DNA of 32,105 nt, taken from contig JAKAOF010000008.1 in NCBI GenBank assembly GCA_021823345.1, positions 7,950 to 40,054 of the forward strand. The letters run 5' to 3'. Shown piece after piece: positions 15,565 to 23,806 of the stretch. How positions within the stretch are numbered: the stretch's first letter is position 1; every line of letters starts with the position of its first letter. The notes under the pieces are model-generated. The model made no database searches, had not been told where the DNA came from, and worked only from the letters and a program-made list of their open reading frames with translations. The position numbers and the translations under genes are program-made. Origin of the DNA: Thermoplasmata archaeon (GTDB lineage Archaea > Thermoplasmatota > Thermoplasmata > Lutacidiplasmatales > UBA184).

Positions 15565-16949
15565 CCCCCGCTCCCATCGCTCCTGCCCGGTCCATTGAAG
15601 CGTCGCCGATCGAGCGAGTCCTCGAGCTCGTCACGGGAAAGGCCGATGTGCGCCACGTTCAGGAGCGATGGCTGACCCTCCGGGTCGCGAACTCCTCCCT
15701 CTACCAACCCATTCACGAGGTCCGGGACGCGCTCTCCCTCCGGGTCGTGCTGGAGGGTACCCGGATGGGGGTGGCAACGACCTCGGACCTTTCTCCCGAA
15801 GGGATCCGCACGCTCGTGAGCCATGCCGAGAGCTTTGCGCGGAACTCACCGAAAACGGTGGGCCTTCCCGAGTTCCCGTCCGACTCCGGACCGGCTCCGG
15901 TCGACCTGCCCTGCTTCGAGCGGAAGAGCGCGTCCATCGAGGAGGCCAAGTCCCAAGACCTCTCCCGGGCGATCGACCGGATCGCGGGACAACGGCCCAA
16001 GCACCGGGTGGCGGGCGTGTACAACGAAGGGGTCATCGCCCTCTTCGTGGGCAATACTTCCGGGCTGCGTCGGTCGAGCCGGCGGAGCGCGGCCCAGGCG
16101 TCCCTATTGGTCGAGGACCTCTCCTCCGACCCTCCGGTCTCGGGATGGGCCGAGGGAGCCTCAGCGGATCCGGATCGGATCCAGTGGGACTCGTTGGCAC
16201 AGCAGGCCCTGGACCGGGTCCCAAGTTCGCAGGTGCGCTCGCTCGATCCCGGTACCTACGACGTCGTGTTCGGTGCTCCCGCGATCGCCGAGCTCACGAA
16301 CATGCTTTCCGGGTGGGGGCTCGGGTCGATGTCCGTCGAGGAGGGCTCGAGCTTCTTGCGGACCGGCCAAGGGCAGGAGTTGGTCTCGCCCGAGCTCACG
16401 ATCGTGGACGATCCGCTTCATCCCTTGGGTCTCCCCGAGTCGATCGACTACGACGGGACACCGACCCGGTCCCGAGCGGTGTTCGATCGGGGCGTGGCGC
16501 AGGGTCCGGCGCATGACATCTTCTCGGCGGCCCGGACCGGGTCGCACACGACGGCCAACGGACTTCCCCCCGAGGCCCCCTACGGGCAGTACGGACCCAT
16601 TCCTCGACACGTGGCGTTCGCTGCCGGTTCCGCCGGCCCGGGCGAGCTGGTCCGAGAGATGCGCCGTGGGGTGCTCGTGACCCGTCTTCACTACGTCCGT
16701 TTCGTCCACCGGCAACGGACCATCGTGACGGGAATGACCCGCGATGGGACCTACTGGGTCGAGAATGGCATGATCCAGTATCCCGTGGCGAACTTGCGCA
16801 TGACGGAAAGCATCCTTGGCATCCTGCGGCGCACCGAGCTCACCGGAAGGGAACTCCTTTGTTGCGCCGACGAGCGGGCGTTCTTCGCTCCCGTCGTCCC
16901 CGAGATACTTTCTCGCTCCGTGGCTTTTAGTAGCGCGACGCTTTTCTGA
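15561..16949 (+). CDS. tldE: TldE / PmbA-type protease partner subunit
   Basis: This is the non-metal partner of TldD, 462 residues. It lacks the HExxxH motif, as TldE does. Recognisable stretches are RDALSLRVVLEGTRMGVATT near the N-terminus, VVFGAPAIAELTNMLSGWGL in the middle, and the C-terminal VTGMTRDGTYWVENGMIQYP, which corresponds to the family's conserved G-x-W/Y-I-E/V-N-G-x segment. The ATG overlaps the tldD stop by four bases, showing translational coupling. An open frame runs further upstream but only through tldD in another frame. A possible internal promoter for the purine gene lies near its end. Confidence 0.93.
   Translation: MTPAPIAPARSIEASPIERVLELVTGKADVRHVQERWLTLRVANSSLYQPIHEVRDALSLRVVLEGTRMGVATTSDLSPEGIRTLVSHAESFARNSPKTVGLPEFPSDSGPAPVDLPCFERKSASIEEAKSQDLSRAIDRIAGQRPKHRVAGVYNEGVIALFVGNTSGLRRSSRRSAAQASLLVEDLSSDPPVSGWAEGASADPDRIQWDSLAQQALDRVPSSQVRSLDPGTYDVVFGAPAIAELTNMLSGWGLGSMSVEEGSSFLRTGQGQELVSPELTIVDDPLHPLGLPESIDYDGTPTRSRAVFDRGVAQGPAHDIFSAARTGSHTTANGLPPEAPYGQYGPIPRHVAFAAGSAGPGELVREMRRGVLVTRLHYVRFVHRQRTIVTGMTRDGTYWVENGMIQYPVANLRMTESILGILRRTELTGRELLCCADERAFFAPVVPEILSRSVAFSSATLF
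16922..16931 (+). promoter_or_regulatory. Possible internal TATA box for the purN-purM gene
   Basis: GGCTTTTAGT lies inside the last codons of tldE, about 39 bases before the ATG at 16966. It matches the CTTTTA-like boxes elsewhere in the window and would give a leader of about 14 bases containing GAGGG. Readthrough from tldDE is equally possible. Confidence 0.4.
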
Positions 16950-16965
16950 GGCGGCAGAGGGATAC

Positions 16966-18612
16966 ATGAGTCTCTTGAGGATCGGAGTTCTGGTTTCGGG
17001 AGAGGGCACCACCATGCAGGCCATCGCGGAGGCGGCGGCTTCCGGGGCCCTCCCGGGGAAGGTGGTCCTGGTGGCCTCGGACCGACCGGGGGCCCCGGCC
17101 CTCGCTCGCGCAGCGCGTCTCGGTCTCTCGACCCTTGTCGTACTTCCCCCCCCCTCGGGGGCTCCCGATTGGGAGGGGCAGCTCTCGAGCCACTTGGCCG
17201 CCGCGGAAGTGGACCTGGTCGTCCTGGCGGGTTTCCTCCGCATCCTGAAGGGGGCCGTGCTGCGCCAGTTCGAAGGGCGGATCATCAACCTCCATCCCTC
17301 GCTGCTTCCCCGGTTCGGGGGCCCCGGCATGTATGGTCCGAGGGTCCACCAGGCCGTCATCGAGTCCGGGGAAAAGACCACGGGGTCCACCGTTCACCTC
17401 GTGACGGCGGATGTGGACCGGGGGCCGACCATCTCCCAGCGCACGATGGACGTGCTCCCCGGCGAGACCGCCGAACAGCTGGCGGCGCGCCAGCGTCCGC
17501 TCGAACACACCTTGATGATCGAGGTGATCCGGGATTTTGCGACCGGAAAGCTTCCGTTGCCGTGGCACTCGGGGCCCCTCACCTACGCTCGTGCGGGGGT
17601 CGACACGGCTCGCGTCCGGAAGGGGGTGAGCTCGCTCGCTTCCGCCGTACGGTATCGCCCTCCATCCTCCCGTGGGCGTCCCATGGGCGGTGCGGGTGCG
17701 TTCGCGGGGATCGTTGCCTACGGGAACCAGCTCTTGGCGCTCACCACCGACGGGGTCGGGACCAAGATGCTGCTGGCCGAGGAGCTGGAACGTTGGCAGG
17801 AGGTGGCCGAGGACATGGTGGCGGTGAACGTGAATGATGTTACGGCGGTCGGCGCCCTTCCCATCGGTCTCGTGGACCACATCATGTGCCGCGAGCCCGA
17901 GGGCTCCGTGCTCCGGGAGTTCGGCAAGGGGCTGGATGCCGGGCTCCGCCGGTCCGGCACGCACCTCTTGGGGGGAGAGACCGCGGTCGTGCCCGAGCTC
18001 TTGGCCTCCCGATACGACCTCTCCGCCACCGCCATGGGGGTCTTCGCACCCAAGCGCCGTCCAATCCTGGGGGATCGACTCCGACCCGGAGACGTGCTCA
18101 TCGGGCTTTCCTCATCGGGATTCCACTCCAATGGCTTCACCCTGATCCGTCGACTGGTCCGCGAACACCGTATCTCGCTGGATGAGCAGATCCCCGGGGA
18201 GCGGCTTCCCCTGGGTCGGGCCCTGCTCCGTCCCACCAACATCTATGCCCCCTCGATCGAGCCGCTGTTGGCCCGCGGCTATCCCACGGCGCTCGCGCAC
18301 ATCACCGGAGGCGGATTCCGGAAGAACCTCCTGCGTCTCGACTCGAAGCTCCGATTCACGCTCGAAGCGATGCCCGAACCGACGGGACTCTTCTCCTGGG
18401 TCCGAGAGGTTTCTGAACTCCCTCCGGAAGAGCTCTACCGCACGTTCAACATGGGGATCGGGTTCGTGGTCGGGGTCCGGGAAGAGGACTCCAACGACGC
18501 GCTCCGGCTCCTCCGGAAGGACCGCAAGGTCCAAGCTTCCGTCATCGGGAGGATGGAGCGGGGTCGGGGGGTTGTGATCCCCCAGTTCGGCGTGGAATAT
18601 CCGAGCTACTGA
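16966..18612 (+). CDS. purN/purM: PurN-PurM fusion: GAR transformylase + AIR synthetase
   Basis: This single 548-residue frame carries two enzymes of purine biosynthesis. Residues 1 to about 200 are glycinamide ribonucleotide formyltransferase: VLVSGEGTTMQAI, the catalytic N108 and H110 in GRIINLHPSLLPRF, and D151 in VTADVDRGPTI. Residues about 205 to 548 are phosphoribosylformylglycinamidine cyclo-ligase: LTYARAGVDTARVRKGV, ALTTDGVGTKMLLAEE, HLLGGETAVVPELL, IGLSSSGFHSNGFTLIRRL and HITGGGFRKNLLR. Both halves keep their catalytic segments, so both should be active. The start at 16966 has GAGGG just upstream; the open frame before it runs through tldE and is ignored. The two steps are not consecutive (PurL acts between them). 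The animal trifunctional enzyme has the reverse order, PurM before PurN. Other pur genes are not in the window. Confidence 0.94.
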   Translation: MSLLRIGVLVSGEGTTMQAIAEAAASGALPGKVVLVASDRPGAPALARAARLGLSTLVVLPPPSGAPDWEGQLSSHLAAAEVDLVVLAGFLRILKGAVLRQFEGRIINLHPSLLPRFGGPGMYGPRVHQAVIESGEKTTGSTVHLVTADVDRGPTISQRTMDVLPGETAEQLAARQRPLEHTLMIEVIRDFATGKLPLPWHSGPLTYARAGVDTARVRKGVSSLASAVRYRPPSSRGRPMGGAGAFAGIVAYGNQLLALTTDGVGTKMLLAEELERWQEVAEDMVAVNVNDVTAVGALPIGLVDHIMCREPEGSVLREFGKGLDAGLRRSGTHLLGGETAVVPELLASRYDLSATAMGVFAPKRRPILGDRLRPGDVLIGLSSSGFHSNGFTLIRRLVREHRISLDEQIPGERLPLGRALLRPTNIYAPSIEPLLARGYPTALAHITGGGFRKNLLRLDSKLRFTLEAMPEPTGLFSWVREVSELPPEELYRTFNMGIGFVVGVREEDSNDALRLLRKDRKVQASVIGRMERGRGVVIPQFGVEYPSY

Positions 18613-18651
18613 TGGCGACTTTCTCCTCGACATCACTTCCGGGCTGAGAGC

Positions 18652-19224
18652 ATGGAAGAGATCCCGCCGGGAGCGAAGAACGCGTTCTCCCTGGAGCCCG
18701 GGGAGACCCTCTTGGCGGGGTGGAAGGCGATTCAGATGCGCGGCCCCCCCGCTCCTACGTTCCGACAAGAGTTCAACCGCAACAATACGGACCTCCTCCT
18801 GTTCACCATGTCCGGGTTCCTGTTCTTGACCAACGAACGGATCCTCTTCGTCTGCAAGCGGCGGACCGACTTCCGATACGAACTCATTCCCGCATTGAGC
18901 CGGCGGCTCACTCAGCTCACGACCGTCGAGGGTCGTGCCCGCTCGCTCCTGCTCGGCTATGCTTGCTTCCGCGTCCTGGGGGCGGATATCGCGGACGTGG
19001 CGAGGATGGTGGAAAGGGCGAAGGCGGGGGACATCCCCCTCGCCGCTGCACCGTTCCGAGAACCTACCTTCCACACCCCGCTCCCTCGGCGAACCCCGCG
19101 ACCGACGTCACCCCCCCTTCCGAGTAGCGGGAACCCTCGCATCCGGATGGTCCGCTGCCAAGGTTGCGGAGTGCTGAACCCTGGGGACCTGATGTTCTGC
19201 GGAAAGTGCGGGAAGAGTCTGTAA
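18652..19224 (+). CDS. Hypothetical protein with PH-like region and C-terminal zinc ribbon
   Basis: I do not recognise a named function. In 190 residues, the first 130 have beta-strand-rich features of a PH-like or GRAM-like fold: ETLLAGWKAIQMRG, then FTMSGFLFLTNERILFVCKR, a pattern common to membrane-sensing bacterial and archaeal PH domains. A proline-rich linker (about 135-165) follows, and then a zinc ribbon, CQGCGVLNPGDLMFCGKCG, with two CxxC pairs 10 residues apart. The gene lies 39 bases after purN-purM and is the last before a convergent gene, so it is probably a tail gene of that transcript. A role in lipid or protein binding is a guess. Confidence 0.8.
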   Translation: MEEIPPGAKNAFSLEPGETLLAGWKAIQMRGPPAPTFRQEFNRNNTDLLLFTMSGFLFLTNERILFVCKRRTDFRYELIPALSRRLTQLTTVEGRARSLLLGYACFRVLGADIADVARMVERAKAGDIPLAAAPFREPTFHTPLPRRTPRPTSPPLPSSGNPRIRMVRCQGCGVLNPGDLMFCGKCGKSL

Positions 19225-19325
19225 GCCCGTTCCTCGAGGAAAGCTCGAACACCCCTGTCATGGGTTGACTCCCTCGTTCTTACGCCATCCTCACGGAGGT
19301 TCGGGCGGTTCGGAATCCGAGCCGG

Positions 19326-20345
19326 TCACCCCTTGGTGCGGCGCCAGACGTGCACCCAACGGGTGAGGCTGGCGTGCACGTGCAAGGGGAACGGCGGGTA
19401 CACCTCTTCCCATCCGTTTCCAAACATCGCCGGGTCCGTCCGTTGGGGGAGCATGAACACCATTCTTCCCGAGGCCCGGAGGGCCCCTTGGAGGGTCCGG
19501 AACCCGTTCTCGACCACCGCCGCCGCTTCTTCTCCATGCGTGGAAGAGGCCCTCCCGTAGGGAGGGTCGGTGACCACCCCGTCGACCGGGAGGTGGCCCT
19601 CGAAGGTCTCGACGACCTTCTCCACGCCGCACTGGGAGATCGCTTCGGGCACGATGCCGATGTGTTCGAGGTTCCGGAGGGTCCCTCGAACCATTCGACC
19701 GTCCTTGTCCGAGGCGAGCACGCGATAGCCCAGGTTCCCCGCCTCGATGCTGAGGGCCCCCGTACCGCAGAACGGGTCGAGGATGCGGCCCCCGGGCGGA
19801 ACCGCCGCCAGATTGACGAGCGTCCGAGCGAGCAGCGGGGTGAGCGTGACCGGCTTCCGGAACGGGAGGCTCCCGGGGCGCCGATGACGGAGAACGTGCC
19901 GATCGGTCTCGGCCAATTCCCTGCAGAGCCAGAACTCCTCCGTTCCAGGGACGCGGAGGAGCAGGTAGGTACGGTCGGGATCGTCCAAGTCGATGCGGCC
20001 CCCTCCGGCCGCGATCCCGCCTCCGATGGTACGTGCCAGCGTTTCCGGGATGTGGTCCCCCGGCCAGAGCCGGACCGCCGAGGTCACGCCTTCGTGCTCC
20101 GTCCGCTTCACCGTCTCGGATAAGTCCTCCGGAGCTCCCTGGGCGATGGGCACCAAGATGCGGCGGGCACACGCCAGGGTCCGGATCCAGTCCTCGTTCC
20201 CTGGCGCGTCGAGTTGCATGACATGCGCATGGCCCGGCAGCGGGATCGGGGGCGAGGCGTTCACGGCGACGGAGGCCATCCGCGACTCCAGCTCCTGCCG
20301 CCCCAGTTGAATGGCATCTCGGGCGAGTTCGATCCAGCAGGTCAT
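19326..20345 (-). CDS. tRNA (guanine-10-N2) methyltransferase, Trm-G10/Trm11 family
   Basis: It methylates N2 of guanine 10 in tRNA, using S-adenosylmethionine. It has 339 residues from the ATG at 20345. The N-terminal half (about 1-160) fits the THUMP-type RNA-binding region of archaeal Trm-G10; the C-terminal half is a Rossmann methyltransferase with ILDPFCGTGALSIEAGNLGY (SAM site) and VVTDPPYGRAS, the DPPY catalytic motif acting on an exocyclic amino group. The ATG overlaps the stop of the upstream Mut7-C gene by ATGA, so the two RNA-related proteins are made together. The earlier in-frame codons lie inside that gene. A Trm11 or TrmN subtype with slightly different specificity is possible. 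Confidence 0.9.
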   Translation of the reverse strand: MTCWIELARDAIQLGRQELESRMASVAVNASPPIPLPGHAHVMQLDAPGNEDWIRTLACARRILVPIAQGAPEDLSETVKRTEHEGVTSAVRLWPGDHIPETLARTIGGGIAAGGGRIDLDDPDRTYLLLRVPGTEEFWLCRELAETDRHVLRHRRPGSLPFRKPVTLTPLLARTLVNLAAVPPGGRILDPFCGTGALSIEAGNLGYRVLASDKDGRMVRGTLRNLEHIGIVPEAISQCGVEKVVETFEGHLPVDGVVTDPPYGRASSTHGEEAAAVVENGFRTLQGALRASGRMVFMLPQRTDPAMFGNGWEEVYPPFPLHVHASLTRWVHVWRRTKG

Positions 20346-20818
20346 GGGCGGTCCTGGAACGCCCGGGCTAGGGTCTGACGGATCTCCTCGGTGTGGGTTC
20401 CTTCCCAGTAGGCATGTCCGCAACTGGTGCAAATGCTCACCTCATGGATCGTGTCCCAGACGTTCTGGGGAACGCCTTTCGGGGGAGCGGGAGTGGACTT
20501 GTCTGCGATCACCAGATTCCCATTGCACACGGAACAACGGAGGAACTGGACCTCGGTCCGGAGCGTCGGGAACAACCTCCGCACCTCGGAAAGCTGCCGC
20601 TCGATCTCCGGGGAGATGAGGCGAAACGCCCGGGCCTTCCCGCGCCGCGCGAGGAGCTCGTCCCGGGTCAGGATGATGCGCCCCTCGGCTCGGGCGGCCT
20701 CGAGGATCTCTCCGTCCTTCATGTCCTTCGCATATCGGACGTCGTAGCCCAGGAATCGAAGGTATCGGGCCAGCTTCCCGAGCATCTCGTCCGCGATCCA
20801 TCGGACCTCCTCGGTCAC
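20342..20818 (-). CDS. Mut7-C RNase domain protein with zinc ribbon (DUF82)
   Basis: This is a predicted ribonuclease with a PIN-like fold, 158 residues. The start of the domain, WIADEMLGKLARYLRFLGYD, holds the first catalytic aspartate, and IILTRDELLARR holds further acidic residues. The C-terminal third is a zinc ribbon with CSVC and CTSC pairs, typical of stand-alone archaeal Mut7-C proteins. The start is GTG at 20818, fixed by an excellent GGAGG seven bases upstream. Its stop overlaps the tRNA methyltransferase start by four bases, which supports a shared role in tRNA or RNA processing. The family's natural substrate is not established. Confidence 0.9.
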   Translation of the reverse strand: MTEEVRWIADEMLGKLARYLRFLGYDVRYAKDMKDGEILEAARAEGRIILTRDELLARRGKARAFRLISPEIERQLSEVRRLFPTLRTEVQFLRCSVCNGNLVIADKSTPAPPKGVPQNVWDTIHEVSICTSCGHAYWEGTHTEEIRQTLARAFQDRP

Positions 20819-20858
20819 GCCAGCTCCTCCGTAAGTGAACTTCGGAGACCCAGCTTAC

Positions 20859-20866
20859 AATATATA
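20859..20866. promoter_or_regulatory. TATA-like box in the divergent Mut7-C / glmM interval
   Basis: AATATATA is the only AT-rich stretch in the 75-base interval. For the plus-strand mutase it lies about 31 bases before GTG 20893 and 37 before ATG 20899, giving an almost leaderless message. For the minus-strand RNase it lies 45 bases before GTG 20818, giving a leader of about 20 bases that contains a strong GGAGG. It may serve both directions. Confidence 0.5.
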
Positions 20867-20898
20867 CGTTCGGTGATAGTTCCCTGCCGCCTGTGGCG

Positions 20899-22272
20899 AT
20901 GTTTGGCACGAACGGCATACGCGAGGTGGTGGGGAAGACCCTCACGACCCGATTCGTTTCCGACGTGAGTTCGGCGATCGCTTGGGTGCATCAGGGCAAG
21001 GGCCCCGCCGTGGTCGGCATGGACGCGCGAACGTCGAGCCCCGCGCTCGGCCGGGTCGCTGCCGGCGCTCTGGCCATGGGGGGGATCGATGTGCGGGAGA
21101 TCGGGACCCTCCCGACGCCGGCGGTCCAATACAACGTCCGGGAACTCCACGCCGGATTCGGCGTGATCGTGACCGCCTCCCACAACCCCCCCGAGTTCAA
21201 CGGGATCAAGGGGATTGCCGGGGACGGGCTGGAGTTCACCCGGGAAACGGAACGATCGGTGGAGGAGGCCTACGCCGCCGGACGCTTCGCGGCCCAAGAT
21301 TATCGGTCGATCGGCACGATCGTGACCGATGGCCTGGGGGCCACGCGGTACTTGGACGGGATCACTTCTCAGGTGGATGTCGCAGCATTGCGGAAGCGCC
21401 GGTTCCGGGTCGTGCTCGACTGCGGCAACGGGGCCTCCACGGTAACGAGCCCCACCTTGCTCCTACGGCTGGGAGCGAAGTACACCACGTTGAACGGCAA
21501 TCCGGACGGAACCTTCCCCGGACATGACTCCGAACCGACCGAAGAGAACCTTCAGGACCTCATTCGGTACGTGCGGACCATCGGCGCCGACATCGGCGTT
21601 GCCCATGACGGTGACGCCGACCGGGCCGTCTTCATCGATGAGCAAGGGACCTTCGTCCCGGGCGAGAAGATCTTCACCCTGATGGCACGGGAATCCGTGA
21701 AAAAGCATGGCGGGGGCGTCGTCGTGACCCCGGTGACCTCCTCCGATGCCGTGGCCGATGCCATCGCTCCGTTCGGGGGCAAGGTGCGGTTCACCCGCGT
21801 CGGGTCCCCCGTCGTCTCTCGGGCCATGCAGTCCGAGGGAGGCGTCTTCGGTGGGGAGGAGAATGGCGGACTCATCTTTGCGGAACATCAGCTGGCCCGC
21901 GATGGGGCGATGGCGCTCGCCGCCGTGCTCGAGGTCCTTGTCCACTCGGGCAAGACATTATCCGAACTGGTCGCGGAGCTTCCTCCGTACCACCTCGTCA
22001 AGCGCAAGGTGCCCTGTCCGATCGCCTTGCGGGAGAAGGTGCTCTCGGAGGTCCCGGCCCTCATGGACCGGGGCAAGGCCATCGAGGTGTCGACCCTGGA
22101 CGGGGTCAAGGTCCGCACGACCGAAGGATGGGTCCTGGTCCGTCCCTCGGGGACCGAGCCGATCTATCGCATCTTTGCCGAGTCGCGGGACCGCAAGGCC
22201 GCGGAACTGCTCGCCGACTCCATGGCGAAGAGCGTGGACACCTACGTCCGCTCGCTTCAGGGATCGGCATGA
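20899..22272 (+). CDS. glmM: Phosphoglucosamine mutase / phosphomannomutase
   Basis: It interconverts 6-phospho and 1-phospho hexose or hexosamine and so feeds UDP-N-acetylglucosamine or GDP-mannose synthesis. It has 457 residues from the ATG at 20899 (MFGTNGIREVV); a GTG two codons earlier is a possible start. The phosphoserine is S94 in IVTASHNPPEFNGIKGI, the metal loop is D237-G-D239-A-D241-R in AHDGDADRAVFID, the sugar-specificity loop is GEENGGLIFAE, and the phosphate site is VRPSGTEPIYRIFAE. The GEENGG loop is usual for archaeal GlmM and phosphomannomutase proteins and does not separate the two activities. The stop overlaps the permease start by ATGA. Confidence 0.93.
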   Translation: MFGTNGIREVVGKTLTTRFVSDVSSAIAWVHQGKGPAVVGMDARTSSPALGRVAAGALAMGGIDVREIGTLPTPAVQYNVRELHAGFGVIVTASHNPPEFNGIKGIAGDGLEFTRETERSVEEAYAAGRFAAQDYRSIGTIVTDGLGATRYLDGITSQVDVAALRKRRFRVVLDCGNGASTVTSPTLLLRLGAKYTTLNGNPDGTFPGHDSEPTEENLQDLIRYVRTIGADIGVAHDGDADRAVFIDEQGTFVPGEKIFTLMARESVKKHGGGVVVTPVTSSDAVADAIAPFGGKVRFTRVGSPVVSRAMQSEGGVFGGEENGGLIFAEHQLARDGAMALAAVLEVLVHSGKTLSELVAELPPYHLVKRKVPCPIALREKVLSEVPALMDRGKAIEVSTLDGVKVRTTEGWVLVRPSGTEPIYRIFAESRDRKAAELLADSMAKSVDTYVRSLQGSA

Positions 22273-23651
22273 GCCCCGCGGGCTCTCCCCGGGTCCCGCT
22301 CCGCAAGATGGGACTATTCGAATTGATCGCGGCCGGGGCGACGTTCATGGCTCCGGCCTTTTCGCTCGCCGCCATCTTTCCGGTGATCGCCCTGATGGGG
22401 GGTTCGCTCACCCCGATCGGGGTCCTGCTGGGCGCGCTCGCCGCCATCCTGGTCGCGCTCTCCTTCGCCGAGATGTCCCGTCACCACACGCGGGCGGGAG
22501 GGGCCTATGCGATCGTGGGGGGCGAGATCCACCCGATCGCCGGGTTTGCCGCAGGGTGGGGGCTCACCCTCCTCTACCTCCTTGGACCGGCGATCCCGCT
22601 GATCTTGGTCGTCAGTAGCCTCGAAGTGATCTTCCCCCCCCTCGCCGGGGTGCTCGTGCCCCTGACGATCGCGGTCGCGCTTTCGGTCTTCCTCATCAAT
22701 GCCCTGGGACTCAAACCCTCCACGCGCATCGCCTTCCTGTTCTTCGTCGCAGAAGCGGCGATACTGCTGTCGGTCTCGGCGGTCCTCTTCTCCAAGCCCG
22801 CCGTGGCGCTTCCGGCGATTTCAGGGACGTTCTCCGTGCTGAACGCGGTCGGGTACTCAGCGATCTTCACCGTCTTCCTGTTCCTCGGGCTCGAATCCGT
22901 CACCACCTTTTCGGAGGAGGCCCATGCCCCTGCCCGGGACGTGGCGCGGGGCACGGTCATCGCGATCGCCATCGCCGCCCTGATCTACGTGACCACTTCG
23001 CTCGCGTTCACTCGGTCGGTCTCCCCGATGAACTGGGGGCTGGGATTCTCGGTCGCGCTGACCAACACCCTCGGTTCGGGATGGAACATTCCCCTTGCGA
23101 TCGTCGTCCTGACCAGCTCGATGGGGGCCTTGATCGCCGTGGAGAACACCTGCGCCCGGCTGTTCTTCGCCATGGGCCGAGACAAGGTCCTACCGCCCGC
23201 TCTCTCGCGACTTGTCGGGGGAGGAAAGGCCCCGATCATTGCGTTGGGGATATCTGCCGTGGTGACGGCGGGGATCGTGGTCTGGACGGAGGCCGTCGCC
23301 TCCTCGCTCGCCGCCCCCGTCGGGTTCGTGCTCAACATCCTCCCGGCCATGCTCACCATGGGCGCCCTGCTCGCCTACCTCCTGGTCTCCTTGTCGGCGC
23401 TCCGCCGGGGGTTGCGCAACCGGCAGTGGATATGGAGCCTCGTTCCGTTGGGAGGCGTCATCGTGACCGGATTCCTGATCGGGATCCAGTTCGACCCGTT
23501 CTCTCCCCTCTTTTCGGAACCGGTGCTCCTGGGGATGGTGGCGTGGTACGTCGTGGGCGGGATCTTGTTGGTCGGGAGCCTGCTGTGGACCTCGAGGGAA
23601 CCTGAGCCCTTGGACGTCCCCTCCTCGCTGGGCATCGTTGCGGGCGAGTGA
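22269..23651 (+). CDS. APC-family amino acid permease
   Basis: This is a membrane transporter of 460 residues with about 12 helices. The first helix region, FELIAAGATFMAPAFSLAAI, has the unwound substrate-binding pattern of the amino acid-polyamine-organocation family. FAEMSRHHTRAGGAYAIVGG and GLESVTTFSEEAHAPARDVA are the typical second-helix loop and sixth-helix regions. The substrate is probably an amino acid, amine or similar compound; it cannot be narrowed from sequence. The ATG overlaps the mutase stop by four bases, a coupling whose physiological sense is unclear. Confidence 0.9.
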   Translation: MSPAGSPRVPLRKMGLFELIAAGATFMAPAFSLAAIFPVIALMGGSLTPIGVLLGALAAILVALSFAEMSRHHTRAGGAYAIVGGEIHPIAGFAAGWGLTLLYLLGPAIPLILVVSSLEVIFPPLAGVLVPLTIAVALSVFLINALGLKPSTRIAFLFFVAEAAILLSVSAVLFSKPAVALPAISGTFSVLNAVGYSAIFTVFLFLGLESVTTFSEEAHAPARDVARGTVIAIAIAALIYVTTSLAFTRSVSPMNWGLGFSVALTNTLGSGWNIPLAIVVLTSSMGALIAVENTCARLFFAMGRDKVLPPALSRLVGGGKAPIIALGISAVVTAGIVVWTEAVASSLAAPVGFVLNILPAMLTMGALLAYLLVSLSALRRGLRNRQWIWSLVPLGGVIVTGFLIGIQFDPFSPLFSEPVLLGMVAWYVVGGILLVGSLLWTSREPEPLDVPSSLGIVAGE

Positions 23652-23767
23652 ATCTTCCGTCCGGCGTGAGGGATCGAGCAGCACCTCTTGGCACGCCCTG
23701 GGCAACTTCGGTCCGTGCGGGGTTTCTTTGAGGGTCGGCGCTCGGGGCATCGCCCACGGGCAACGTC

Positions 23768-23799
23768 GTTAGTTACCCTTAAAACGTGAGGTAACTAAC
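23768..23799. promoter_or_regulatory. Palindromic operator framing a TATA box
   Basis: GTTAGTTACC (23768-23777) and GGTAACTAAC (23790-23799) are perfect inverted copies, 12 bases apart, with half-site centres 22 bases apart, which is two turns of DNA. The spacer contains the TATA-like CTTAAAAC (23778-23785), whose centre is 25 bases before the ATG at 23807. The arms would cover the region just upstream of TATA and bases about -17 to -8. A dimeric regulator binding here should block promoter assembly. As the message would be leaderless, the repeat is not transcribed and cannot act as an RNA hairpin. Confidence 0.75.
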
Positions 23800-23806
23800 A
23801 TCCGGC

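Noticed and set aside
14110-16949. TldD/TldE as part of a RiPP (microcin-like) cluster
   Set aside because: No short precursor peptide gene or dedicated modifying enzyme is adjacent; the pair is flanked by housekeeping-type genes.
16816-16965. Longer N-terminus for the PurN-PurM protein
   Set aside because: The additional codons lie inside tldE in another frame; homology to PurN starts at the ATG at 16966, which has its own ribosome binding site.
19230-19241. Perfect 12-base palindrome TTCCTCGAGGAA in the convergent gap
   Set aside because: It has no loop, lies just after a stop codon, and no T-run follows; chance is a sufficient explanation.
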